Source of the DNA: a virus
DNA: 38,590 bases
Strand: one strand, 5' to 3'
Virus record (IMG/VR): IMGVR_UViG_3300004807_000053
Coordinates: 1-38,590 of that record
Shown piece after piece: positions 17,101 to 23,458 of this stretch. The stretch's first letter is position 1. Each line of letters opens with the position of its first letter. The notes beneath the pieces are model-generated. The model was not told where the DNA came from. It ran no database searches and worked only from the letters and a program-made list of their open reading frames with translations. The position numbers and the translations under genes are program-made.

Positions 17101-18763
17101 CATCCGTATCTTCACCTAACAAGCCTCTCTGTAACAGCAAAAAGCCCTTGTGCGGATTGTAAATAAAGCAGCCTACGGTTTTGTGCTTGGTATCTGATTC
17201 TGCTTCACCGCCATCTTCATATTTTTTGTGCGGTATTTTCAAATCATCTAACAAATCATCGTCCTGTATAAAATGACCGCTTTTAGAATGTCCATTAGCT
17301 GCTTTAAATAAAAAAGCATTTAATCTAGCTAACCCCCATGCAACTCTTGAATTTGGCTTTCCTTCCTTAATTGTTGGTCTATGTGTTACGCTATATGCAC
17401 CCATACCCCTACGAACAACCGCCTTTGCAACTGATAGTGAAATTTTTTTATCGGGGAATTTACTGTTATGCTCTTTTAGCTTTCTTGCGATAGATAGAAT
17501 TACACTACCGCTTAACTCAATATCTTTTGCACTACTCGCTGACGCAGCAGATTGTGGTTTATTTTTTTCTGAACCGTAAATTCTATCTGATTTTGGTGCT
17601 GGCGTTTTTGATAGCTTTAAGTAACCGCCATTTTTTTTATGCTCACTTAATGATTCTATCTCCCCTCCCTCCTTATAAAAAGTAGCAAGGTCAATTAATT
17701 TGCCGCTGTTGATATATTCTTGCTCTAATTCAGGAATAAGGTAGTGTTTTTTCAAAGTAGCTGGCGAATGTCCAACCTTTGACGCTGCATATTTTAAGCA
17801 CTTTCTGAATTTCTTTACCCTTGCACTTTCAGTATCAGTAACAGTATCAGGTTCTATCTTTTTTAGCTTGTCAAGGATATAAAAGTTAGCAGAATATCCA
17901 CGTATGTCTTTTGCCGAAACGCCATATTCATCTAAATACCTGTTAATCTTTGCGGCATTAATTCTAAAGCCGTCCTTTGTGCAAAAAACATACTTGCATT
18001 TGCTGTTCTTTATTGCTTGCTTTAAAGCATTTGCTATTAATTCATCGCTGAATTGCTTTTCGTGCAACACTCCGCTTTTGCCAACATACTTTAAATAAAT
18101 AGTATTGCCATCTATTCCTATATGCCGTTTATTGAAGCCCGTTACCCCGAAATGTCCGTTGTCTGCTGAATCTGAATTACCTACACGCTCGGCTGTCTTG
18201 TCTATAACTGCAATAGCTAAAGCAGTAAGCCTCGTTTTTTCGTCATCACCCTTAATGTCGCGCGTTAATTTATTGCGTAATCCACGTATGCTATCAGCTA
18301 ACTTAGATATGTTGACCTTCTTTTTATCCCAACGCTCGGCTAATTCCTGTTCCGTAGGTTCAACTTTGCCTCCATTTTGCATTGACTTACCGCCAAAACT
18401 AACCTTGCATGATTGCTCTGACTGCATTTCATCTAAAATCTGCCTTACATTGCCTTTACGGTCATGTTTTCGCTCGTCTAATACTACCAACCTGCAAAGT
18501 ATAAAATCGCCTGAATCGGCTTTGTGCTGCTCAAATTTACAGCTAAACTCGTTATGGATATAATCAATAACTTCTCTGTTCGTTTTTTGCTTGAAATTTA
18601 AAACTTGTGGTGAATGATAAGCCTCCGAACATATTTTGGCTTCAAAATCTTCAATTTCAACCAGATTTGCTCCGTCAACCATTACTTTGATTCCACCTAT
18701 GGGATTTTCTTTTGCGTCATAATGTCGCTTGCCTTTGTATATAGGTGAATTATTTGTTGCCAT
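14192..18763 (-). CDS. Giant polyvalent fusion: topoisomerase IB, Nudix, zinc ribbon, DNA methyltransferase
   Basis: A 1523-aa protein with modules in this order. Topoisomerase IB (about 150-350) has Arg213, Lys229, Arg288, His332 and Tyr341; the nine-residue His-Tyr spacing equals that of vaccinia topoisomerase. A conserved RGMGAYS..HRP..ARLNAFL module follows (about 415-500). The Nudix hydrolase has a perfect box at 562-583 (G562, E568, R576-E577, E580-E581, G583). A CxxC-x15-CxxC zinc ribbon lies at 670-692. An unknown domain (705-813) is followed by a module with MWDWAKHQINFITRM and LLIWGHNP (820-935), also seen in other large viruses. The C-terminal class I methyltransferase has ENCAGNG (1325-1331) and NPPF (1384-1387), typical of adenine-N6 enzymes. 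Nine x-x-GG junctions separate the modules. It probably acts on incoming DNA. Confidence 0.85.
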   Translation of the reverse strand: MATNNSPIYKGKRHYDAKENPIGGIKVMVDGANLVEIEDFEAKICSEAYHSPQVLNFKQKTNREVIDYIHNEFSCKFEQHKADSGDFILCRLVVLDERKHDRKGNVRQILDEMQSEQSCKVSFGGKSMQNGGKVEPTEQELAERWDKKKVNISKLADSIRGLRNKLTRDIKGDDEKTRLTALAIAVIDKTAERVGNSDSADNGHFGVTGFNKRHIGIDGNTIYLKYVGKSGVLHEKQFSDELIANALKQAIKNSKCKYVFCTKDGFRINAAKINRYLDEYGVSAKDIRGYSANFYILDKLKKIEPDTVTDTESARVKKFRKCLKYAASKVGHSPATLKKHYLIPELEQEYINSGKLIDLATFYKEGGEIESLSEHKKNGGYLKLSKTPAPKSDRIYGSEKNKPQSAASASSAKDIELSGSVILSIARKLKEHNSKFPDKKISLSVAKAVVRRGMGAYSVTHRPTIKEGKPNSRVAWGLARLNAFLFKAANGHSKSGHFIQDDDLLDDLKIPHKKYEDGGEAESDTKHKTVGCFIYNPHKGFLLLQRGLLGEDTDGLWHVLSGGVDEGESLDETVRRELMEEIGYTGDMEIEFLDSESFDDYNFYYHMVVIDKPFIPKLNNENQDFKWVRSLDAMLHFNLIPKLKDYLELMVIGAHREQMKELNSDEKITCKNCSWTWLASEGGKDKYTCHKCGYDNTPKMQQGGSIDKNCIDFIRKTEAILKNGYYHRFGSFCFIAYNSGNQKDLNIYQTVNIFLIKSLSELLKIDEKSARNLISNYYHNARRFDTLDIINELKGCNIIIVDRDKIVCANNIQYDNGGQLESDKKELYDKWKDLVNMSYSELLKFYNSTEGKEAGLSPQEAKKLKIKSGRQSARWILRMKKTPVSEWTKDMWDWAKHQINFITRMRGNKGELYDKSGNKTRKHTSLLIWGHNPKKYKQGGLIKYNNGGVLNAWGKGDILSKKRNPDIYYIITRTRNVTDKTEYMAKPMFGGNPYDEVWINADEWTLHKTAKDLEIGRLKNSIKDWQERIRDAKEKNKKLAYYQLEVESIAKAEKRLQELTGVMEDGGNVIIGKYVLIPDLDAEYKLMPLDEKEPMYKQGYRYEGTISYPYSLGEMGNYNDGNFYKEIPTIQEIRKDILSTLNLEYEQLADSNNARDENIYNAIKKVLDKQNVKNESVDFTSLKKKLNILYTKLQEDRSVNKYDFSVMSLSQLKFFHKITNDLSNRVKHSKISVEKIGIECEITDRNEVKELTELAIVCLSRDIAHMPKLTEKEKYDKLVELYKLQPNLSHRTSVSIANQQYSTPNFIAYLMGLYCGIDKRGNYLENCAGNGMLTLAANPKDFIVNEIDDQRYKDLKFQNFKEITKVDATIKVPYDKTMDAMLTNPPFGSIDPIDYNGYEIKSLEQIIALRGLDTIKDNGKAAIIIGGHTEWDDKGRIKSGKNLTFFLLLNRFYNVEDVINVDGHKLYSRQGTGFDIRIILINGRKEIIGGLPPLLNKNIPVTEKHSGKTVEDFDTLFQRITRA

Positions 18764-18967
18764 TTATTTTAAATAAACTTTTATTCCTTTCCAAAAATAG
18801 AATACGCATCTAGGATAGTGAAACTTGATAGCATTTTTAATTGATTCAAAGTCTAAATAGTCTGCCATATAAACCGTTTGAATGTCTGTTCCTAAAATCG
18901 TAATACCTTGTAAACCATGTCTTTCGGGCAAATGCAACTCGATAGAGGTTAGCTTTTGATTGTCCAT
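18764..18967 (-). CDS. Small hypothetical protein (67 aa)
   Basis: It directly abuts the giant fusion gene (stop and next start adjacent) and the 113-aa gene upstream, so it is part of the same operon. The sequence is mixed alpha/beta with several aromatic residues near the end (FHYPRCVFYFW). No signal peptide, Cys pair or known motif is seen. Function unknown. Confidence 0.6.
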   Translation of the reverse strand: MDNQKLTSIELHLPERHGLQGITILGTDIQTVYMADYLDFESIKNAIKFHYPRCVFYFWKGIKVYLK

Positions 18968-19309
18968 TTAATTCAATTCAGGGTTTTGATTTTTCATCGC
19001 TAAAGTTAAATTTGTTTCAACCTCAATTATCCAATCTCCATCATCATTAACTGTAACCATATTAGCTATGCCATCTTTGATTTCAAATAAATCGCCAAAC
19101 GCTACTCCGTTTTTACAATCAGGACATTGGCACTCATAGATAGTTAAGCAATAAACAAGCGTATGCCCTTTCCAATTCCATGTTGTGCAAAGATTACTGC
19201 TTTTAAATGTTTCGTAGTCCTCTGTCTGAATATTAAATTCACTGCACTCATCGTTCATTAATTGATAAATAGCGCGAATTTCTGATTCGGTAGATAAGCG
19301 TTTTTCCAT
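18968..19309 (-). CDS. Hypothetical protein with Cys cluster (113 aa)
   Basis: A 113-aa protein with an acidic helical start, a Trp/aromatic strand and a CxCxxC cluster (CQCPDC) near residues 75-80 that could bind a metal together with the upstream Cys residues. The C-terminus is acidic and beta-like (WIIEVETNL). It is the first gene of a tightly packed three-gene run ending in the giant fusion protein. No family recognised. Confidence 0.6.
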   Translation of the reverse strand: MEKRLSTESEIRAIYQLMNDECSEFNIQTEDYETFKSSNLCTTWNWKGHTLVYCLTIYECQCPDCKNGVAFGDLFEIKDGIANMVTVNDDGDWIIEVETNLTLAMKNQNPELN

Positions 19310-19334
19310 AAGGTTTATTTAGGTTTTTATAATA

Positions 19335-19514
19335 TTAAGACGGCATTATAGGCTGACCTGCTCTCAATCTATCAAGTTGCAACTTGGTAACTTCTGCTTG
19401 ATTTTTCCTTTGCTCTTTTGTTTCAAAGTACGTAATAATAGCAATTATGCCACTTGTAATTCCAATCGTAACTCCAATAAGTGCCAAAGTTTTATACGTT
19501 TTGTCCTTTTCCAT
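19335..19514 (-). CDS. Small single-pass membrane protein (59 aa)
   Basis: The ATG at 19512-19514 opens a 59-codon frame ending in TAA at 19335. The product begins MEKDKTYKTL and has one strong transmembrane segment (about residues 9-29, Ile/Thr/Gly-rich), then a charged helical tail rich in Lys, Gln and Leu. An N-in or N-out anchor with a short cytoplasmic coiled tail is likely. It is divergent from the membrane gene at 19576, with about 60 bases between starts. Function unknown; small phage membrane proteins include holins and superinfection-exclusion factors. Confidence 0.6.
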   Translation of the reverse strand: MEKDKTYKTLALIGVTIGITSGIIAIITYFETKEQRKNQAEVTKLQLDRLRAGQPIMPS

Positions 19515-19575
19515 GTCGCGTACTATTTCTTGCGAAAATACAAAAATTAAGTTTTAATTTCGTATAAAGAATAAA

Positions 19576-19791
19576 ATGAGAGAATCGTTCCCAAAAGAGG
19601 TCGCTATAATTGGCGCAACAACCGTATTGGTAGGTATGCCTATGCTTTACTTAGTAGGACGAAAAAAGCCACTTACAGTAATGCAAATGGCTTTGGTAAT
19701 GTTTGCAACAGGCGCAACTATGCACATGCTTTATGAATTTACAGGTGGAAATAAGTATTTCTGTGAGCAATACTTAAAGCAGTCAAAATAA
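19576..19791 (+). CDS. Small two-pass membrane protein (71 aa)
   Basis: A 71-aa protein with two hydrophobic segments (about residues 8-26 and 35-52) separated by a short basic loop (GRKKPL). The segment ATGATMHMLYEFTGGNKYFC then places His, Glu and Cys close together. From memory, large eukaryotic DNA viruses encode small membrane proteins with a similar H..E..G.NK..C ending; this is a resemblance, not a proven relation. The gene is alone on the plus strand inside a leftward region and ends one base before the next minus-strand stop. Confidence 0.6.
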   Translation: MRESFPKEVAIIGATTVLVGMPMLYLVGRKKPLTVMQMALVMFATGATMHMLYEFTGGNKYFCEQYLKQSK

Positions 19792-19980
19792 TTATTTGCG
19801 CTTTACAGGTTGTTGCTTGTTTCTGATTTCTATTCCTAAATTAATAGCCCTTTCCTCAACTTTTTTCATCCACTCGCTATCGCCAAACCACGTTATTTCG
19901 GGATTTTTATAAAGGTCATAAAACATTGTGTTTGAAAAATCATGTATTCTGTTAGCGTTAATTCTTGCTTTTGTTTTCAT
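19792..19980 (-). CDS. Small basic hypothetical protein (62 aa)
   Basis: A 62-aa basic protein with a Lys/Arg-rich start and end and a Trp-containing acidic middle (EITWFGDSEW). It overlaps the start of the preceding 89-aa RHH-like gene by ATGA, so the two are coupled. No domain is recognised. Confidence 0.5.
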   Translation of the reverse strand: MKTKARINANRIHDFSNTMFYDLYKNPEITWFGDSEWMKKVEERAINLGIEIRNKQQPVKRK

Positions 19981-20246
19981 TTTCCTTTTATTTCAATTAG
20001 TGATTTTAAAAATTGCTGAAACTTTTTAGACACTTCTGCTTTGGTATAATGCAAATTAACATTTTCAATTAAACTTACAGGCGTTCTAAAAGTTAAAGGC
20101 TTAGTTGGCTCGCTTTTCTTTTTACGCCCTGCATTGTTGCGTTTTCCTCCGCGTTGCTTTACTTCATATCCATTATTGCCCAAAATATCTTCTTCATCTG
20201 ACGTATCAATAATATCAATTAATTTATCGCTTTTCTTTTTTTTCAT
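19977..20246 (-). CDS. Putative ribbon-helix-helix DNA-binding protein
   Basis: An 89-aa protein. The segment GGKRNNAGRKKK followed by KPLTFRTPVSLIENV is the familiar basic arm plus beta-strand of small ribbon-helix-helix or plasmid-type regulators (GGxRxGAGRxK..fRvP). A helical C-terminal half follows. The N-terminus is acidic and probably disordered. A DNA-binding regulatory role is likely; the target is unknown. Confidence 0.55.
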   Translation of the reverse strand: MKKKKSDKLIDIIDTSDEEDILGNNGYEVKQRGGKRNNAGRKKKSEPTKPLTFRTPVSLIENVNLHYTKAEVSKKFQQFLKSLIEIKGK

Positions 20247-20247
20247 G

Positions 20248-20454
20248 CTATCTGTTTTTTAAACTTAATATCTGTTTTGCAAATTCGGGCGATATGATTA
20301 CAACTCTAAACTTTTCTTCAAACTTATCAAACGCTTTTAGTATTGATAGGCATTTTTCGCACGTTACTTCCTTTCTATCAACAGTAATGTGAAATTCGCT
20401 ACCCGTTTTACAGATAGCGAAGTTTCCTGAACCGATTAGTGAGTAGTGTTTCAT
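20248..20454 (-). CDS. Small zinc-binding-like protein
   Basis: A 68-aa protein. It begins with a short strand and Cys (FAICKTG), then His23 (HITVD) and a CEKC pair, which together resemble a single zinc site (C-H-C-C). A basic C-terminal helix follows. Short phage proteins with HIT.....VTCxxCL are common and of unknown role. Its start overlaps the end of the GNAT gene by ATGA. Confidence 0.55.
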   Translation of the reverse strand: MKHYSLIGSGNFAICKTGSEFHITVDRKEVTCEKCLSILKAFDKFEEKFRVVIISPEFAKQILSLKNR

Positions 20455-21080
20455 GGCTCTATTTTATATGCTGTATTTATAACCATTATATTGCTACCCT
20501 CAATCAATTCAAAGCCTAGCCTTTCGTAAAATTTGATAATCTTATCCTGTGCATCTATTTCGCCCGATGGCAGTTCAGAGTACCTCATGTTTTTCACCCA
20601 TTTTGTTTCAATCGGACGTATAGGCTCAAATTGTAAAGGAAATGCTTTTAATGCTATTACGCCAACACTATTGTCGAATCTATTTATTATTTCTCTAAGT
20701 GCATTATATCCATAACCCTTATTCCTATATTGCGCCAAAATTTCAATTCTTTCAATTATTAGAATATCAATACTCATGGCATCTTTTAATTGCTGAACCT
20801 TATATTCAAGGCTATCTGAATCAAATATAGTAGACATAATATCTTGAATATAATGTTCCGATTCACAAATTTCGGCAATACTAAATCCATAATACATTGC
20901 TCTGCCTAAAAGGATATGAGAAAATTTAATTCTCCCTATCGTTTTGGCTCTACTTGTATATTTGCTTTCAATAGATATTGTTCCGGTATAATCATTTATG
21001 AAGTCATTATAATTATCATTCAAATCGCTTGTTAAGAATGATGTACTGTAGTTTACTGTTAAATATTTATTTTCGATCAT
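20451..21080 (-). CDS. GNAT-family N-acetyltransferase
   Basis: A 209-aa protein with the GNAT core in its second half. A central strand (DILIIERIEIL) leads to the acetyl-CoA pyrophosphate loop RNKGYG (119-124), a helix, a second strand (VIALKAFPL) and the C-terminal FYERLGFELIEG typical of the fold. The first 90 residues hold an extra domain without a known match. It probably acetylates a small molecule or protein amine; the substrate cannot be inferred. It overlaps the winged-helix gene upstream by ATGA, suggesting coupling. Confidence 0.75.
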   Translation of the reverse strand: MIENKYLTVNYSTSFLTSDLNDNYNDFINDYTGTISIESKYTSRAKTIGRIKFSHILLGRAMYYGFSIAEICESEHYIQDIMSTIFDSDSLEYKVQQLKDAMSIDILIIERIEILAQYRNKGYGYNALREIINRFDNSVGVIALKAFPLQFEPIRPIETKWVKNMRYSELPSGEIDAQDKIIKFYERLGFELIEGSNIMVINTAYKIEP

Positions 21081-21394
21081 GGTGTTTTGGGTTTTAATAA
21101 TTGATATTCAAATAGTCCGTTTTTTCTATCGCCTCTTGGTTGCTTATTCACTGTGTAGCTGCCAAATCGTTCTTTACGCAAGTGTCTTAACTGTGCCGAA
21201 ATACTTGCTTGAGGGTCGCCTGTAATTGATTCTATTTCGGCTAAAGTCCTAAACTTGCCGTCAATCATACAGTTGAATACTCGTTTTATTTGACCTGTTA
21301 ATCGCTCCTTATCAAATTCGGCAACATAATCACTGCCATTAAATTCGGGCTGATTAAACAGGTTAAGGTCTTTTTTGGGGCTGTTTGTTTCCAT
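21077..21394 (-). CDS. Winged-helix DNA-binding protein
   Basis: A 105-aa protein. The middle (LTGQIKRVFNCMIDGKFRTLAEIESITGDPQASISAQLRHLRK) follows the helix-turn-helix plus wing pattern of a family often found in tailed-phage early regions: the TGDP turn, the ASISAQLR recognition helix, then a Gly-rich wing before EYQLL. A DNA-binding regulator of early or replication genes is likely. It lies between the GNAT gene and a 105-aa unknown gene. Confidence 0.7.
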   Translation of the reverse strand: METNSPKKDLNLFNQPEFNGSDYVAEFDKERLTGQIKRVFNCMIDGKFRTLAEIESITGDPQASISAQLRHLRKERFGSYTVNKQPRGDRKNGLFEYQLLKPKTP

Positions 21395-21406
21395 GTTTTA
21401 TATAGA

Positions 21407-21724
21407 TTAATCCATTGAAAAAAATTGGTTAATATCCACTGTCGCAGGTGTTATTTCCTCCTTTAAAACAAAGTAATTGCCGTCAAATTCAGCAAGCACT
21501 GTTCGTCCTGTAACTCCCATGTATTCGGCTTCACCTGTATTGCCGCATAGCAACACATCGCACTCGCGTAATGCTGCATTTTCGGTTAATCTTTTGTAAT
21601 CACTTTTGCCTTCTTTTAATAGCGCGGTTCCGGCAAATTGACTTAAACTGTCAAGGTCGTGTACTATTGCGTAGTGTTCAACAAAAACCTTTGTTTCCCC
21701 TACTGTGTGCTGTGTGTTATTCAT
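21407..21724 (-). CDS. Hypothetical protein (105 aa)
   Basis: A 105-aa acidic protein. It looks alpha/beta, with a Cys-containing strand (ECDVLLCGNTGE) and a beta-rich tail. No signal peptide, membrane segment or family is recognised. It is part of the tightly packed leftward early-type cluster that starts from the promoter near 23311. Confidence 0.6.
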   Translation of the reverse strand: MNNTQHTVGETKVFVEHYAIVHDLDSLSQFAGTALLKEGKSDYKRLTENAALRECDVLLCGNTGEAEYMGVTGRTVLAEFDGNYFVLKEEITPATVDINQFFSMD

Positions 21725-21786
21725 AGTTTTTAAAATTGATTATAAGTGTAAAAAAGCAGTTGTTAGGATGCTGCACCCCTTTTAAT

Positions 21787-22167
21787 TTACATGCACTGAT
21801 AAGATTCTGATTTTCGCCAGTTTTCATAGAAGGCTTCTTCATCTTCTTTTACCTCTGATTTAGGTATTCCTTTGTGGTATAGTGAATTACCAAACACTGC
21901 ACCTAAATTCACAGTATCTTTAAATACTGCTGTTACCTTGCACCATCCTTTTTGGTATTTAACAATAGTTCCCTTTTTGATTTCTTTGCTATTGCCTGTT
22001 ATTTGCAATGGCATTACCTTTTCAGCACTCTCAATAGTAAGTTTCAAATGTGCTGCCACATTCAGAATAGTGTCGGCATCTTCGCGTGAAATACATACGC
22101 CCTCACTGTTTAAAAGGTAATCAATTTCGCTTGTTACTTCGGTTAGTTTTTTTACTAGGTCTTTCAT
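21787..22167 (-). CDS. Hypothetical protein with SH3-like tail (126 aa)
   Basis: A 126-aa protein. Residues 1-50 are helical. Residues 60-110 (KKGTIVKYQKGWCKVTAVF, then NLGAVFGNSLYHKGIP) look like a small beta-barrel of the SH3/KOW style, which is common in nucleic-acid or protein-binding modules. The end is acidic and helical with a final Cys-Met. The precise family is unknown. Downstream, 21725-21786 holds only a weak GCAG/CTGC hairpin followed by T residues on the minus strand. Confidence 0.6.
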   Translation of the reverse strand: MKDLVKKLTEVTSEIDYLLNSEGVCISREDADTILNVAAHLKLTIESAEKVMPLQITGNSKEIKKGTIVKYQKGWCKVTAVFKDTVNLGAVFGNSLYHKGIPKSEVKEDEEAFYENWRKSESYQCM

Positions 22168-22199
22168 GGCTTTTGGTTTTTATTTGTTTTAAAATTGGT

Positions 22200-22598
22200 T
22201 TATGCAAGTTGTTTTTCGCGTTCTGCATTATACACTTCTCTTACTTCCTCGCGTGTATAATCTTCTCCTAGTGCCTCTAATGTTTCCTCTAATTCACCTG
22301 TATAAAAAGCCTCATGGTTGTTCAACTCATAAACTATGTTGGCTTTACGGGCTTTGTTGGCTTTTACTTCCTCTTTATACCACTTGTTAATTGCCTTAGA
22401 TTCATTTACCCATAAATCAACATTACCTTTAGGCATGTATGCACCTGCACCTAATGATACATACTTTTCACCCTCTTTTAAAGGTGTTTTGTTCTCGTTA
22501 AATTGTTGGTTTGAGAAGGCAAAGAACATACCTACACTCTTAATAATTTCATTAAACTTTGCCTCTTTTTCTGCTTTGATTTCGGTGATTGTTTTCAT
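22200..22598 (-). CDS. Conserved phage-type hypothetical protein (132 aa)
   Basis: A 132-aa protein that begins with a charged helix (MKTITEIKAEKEAKF), then a Phe-rich strand, a Gly-rich loop (YVSLGAGAYMPKGNVD) and a Trp-containing helix, and ends in an acidic helix. The gene order and sequence style match small conserved Bacteroidota-phage proteins of unknown role. No catalytic or binding motif is visible. Confidence 0.6.
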   Translation of the reverse strand: MKTITEIKAEKEAKFNEIIKSVGMFFAFSNQQFNENKTPLKEGEKYVSLGAGAYMPKGNVDLWVNESKAINKWYKEEVKANKARKANIVYELNNHEAFYTGELEETLEALGEDYTREEVREVYNAEREKQLA

Positions 22599-22672
22599 GG
22601 TTGGTTTGGTTTTTTTGCCTCTATTCGCTTCGGCTTGCGTTTGGTTAGTACGTGTTGGTTAAAGGGATTCGA

Positions 22673-22891
22673 TTAGTATTTATAAAGGTGGCTAAAATTT
22701 TTTAGCAAATTTTCAATCCTTGCAACAAAGTCTGCCCTGTCCATTGTGGTGTCGTTTACAGTTCCACTCTTCGTTTCTTCGTAATCAATACGAGATTCAA
22801 CGGCCTTTCTAATTTTGACTATCTTCTTTTCAATGTCAATCATCGCGGCCTTAATTGTTTCTACTTCGGTTGGTTGTTTCTTTGTTTTCAT
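22673..22891 (-). CDS. Small charged helical protein (72 aa)
   Basis: I chose the ATG at 22889-22891 (72 aa). A start at 22942 would overlap the upstream gene's stop by more than 30 bases and adds a segment that repeats the leader's own codons. The product is Lys/Glu/Ile-rich and probably forms a helical hairpin or coiled coil. No motif is recognised. Confidence 0.6.
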   Translation of the reverse strand: MKTKKQPTEVETIKAAMIDIEKKIVKIRKAVESRIDYEETKSGTVNDTTMDRADFVARIENLLKNFSHLYKY

Positions 22892-22910
22892 GGTTTTGGT
22901 TTTTATGGTT

Positions 22911-23288
22911 TTATATAATACTTTTGTCCATGTATTCGTCAATTATTTTTGCCCATTTTTTAGCTTGTTTTGCCCAAATTGGCGCGATTCCCTCTGTGTC
23001 CGTAGTTGATTGAACATTTGAAATGGCATCTTTTACTCTCGCCATTGCACTACCTTTAATTGTTTCGTATAATTCAAGTTTACCTTTATGAAAGGCAAAA
23101 TGCGATTCTCCATAGTGAGGTATTAAACAATCAATGGGTCTTACTTTTGTAGTTTGTGCAAGTTTTGTAAGACAGAATAAAGCATTGATAAATTCAAGCT
23201 CATAATTCGCTTGTCTAGCAGTTTCTTCTGCTTTTGAAACTTCCTCTGCTAGAGAGGCTAATATTTGTTCTGGTGTGTAGGTATTCAT
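22911..23288 (-). CDS. Hypothetical protein, first gene of leftward early-type operon
   Basis: A 125-aa mostly helical protein with a long N-terminal helix (PEQILASLAEEVSKAEETARQ) and a Trp/Lys-rich C-terminal helix. No family recognised. Its importance comes from its position. It is the first gene after the strongest leftward promoter in this part of the window, 17 or so bases upstream, so it and the following small genes are expected to be expressed early and strongly. Confidence 0.6.
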   Translation of the reverse strand: MNTYTPEQILASLAEEVSKAEETARQANYELEFINALFCLTKLAQTTKVRPIDCLIPHYGESHFAFHKGKLELYETIKGSAMARVKDAISNVQSTTDTEGIAPIWAKQAKKWAKIIDEYMDKSII

Positions 23289-23310
23289 ATCTTTTTCGCT
23301 TTTGTTACTT

Positions 23311-23341
23311 CAAATATACGCGCGATATTGGTAACTGCAAA
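23311..23341 (-). promoter_or_regulatory. Bacteroidota-type promoter, TTTG-N19-TATATTTG
   Basis: On the minus strand TTTG (complement of 23338-23341) is followed by exactly 19 bases and TATATTTG (complement of 23311-23318), matching the -33/-7 consensus of Bacteroidota. The predicted start is near 23305, leaving a leader of about 17 bases before the ATG at 23288. The spacer contains CGCGCG. The operator-like repeats at 23372-23444 lie immediately upstream. Confidence 0.75.
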
Positions 23342-23371
23342 GCAATAATCAAAAATTTAACAAAGTTTTTG

Positions 23372-23444
23372 CATTTATTGTGTAAAAAGGCAACTTTTAG
23401 GGGTATTTATTGTGTTTTATTGCAACAAAAGTGAGTATTTATTG
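23372..23444. repeat. Three operator-like repeats spaced exactly 32 bp
   Basis: The sequence [CT]ATTTATTG occurs at 23372-23380, 23404-23412 and 23436-23444, each exactly 32 bases from the last. The first two units also share TGT after the core and GCAAC at the same offset. The spacing is close to three helical turns, so a bound protein would sit on one face of the DNA. The array fills the intergenic region between the leftward promoter at 23311-23341 and the rightward gene starting at 23459, so it could control both. Confidence 0.65.
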
Positions 23445-23458
23445 CTTATTTTAGCCCC

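Noticed and set aside
18105-18563. 152-codon open frame on the plus strand
   Set aside because: It is antisense to the topoisomerase-encoding start of the giant fusion gene, and its product has no domain-like pattern.
14192-18763. Tyrosine recombinase/integrase at the N-terminal Arg-His-Tyr region
   Set aside because: The HxxR of integrases is missing. The Lys229, Arg288 and His332-x8-Tyr341 order fits topoisomerase IB.
21725-21786. Terminator in the gap after the 126-aa gene
   Set aside because: The stem is only four pairs (GCAG/CTGC) with an 11-base loop before the T run, too weak to call alone.
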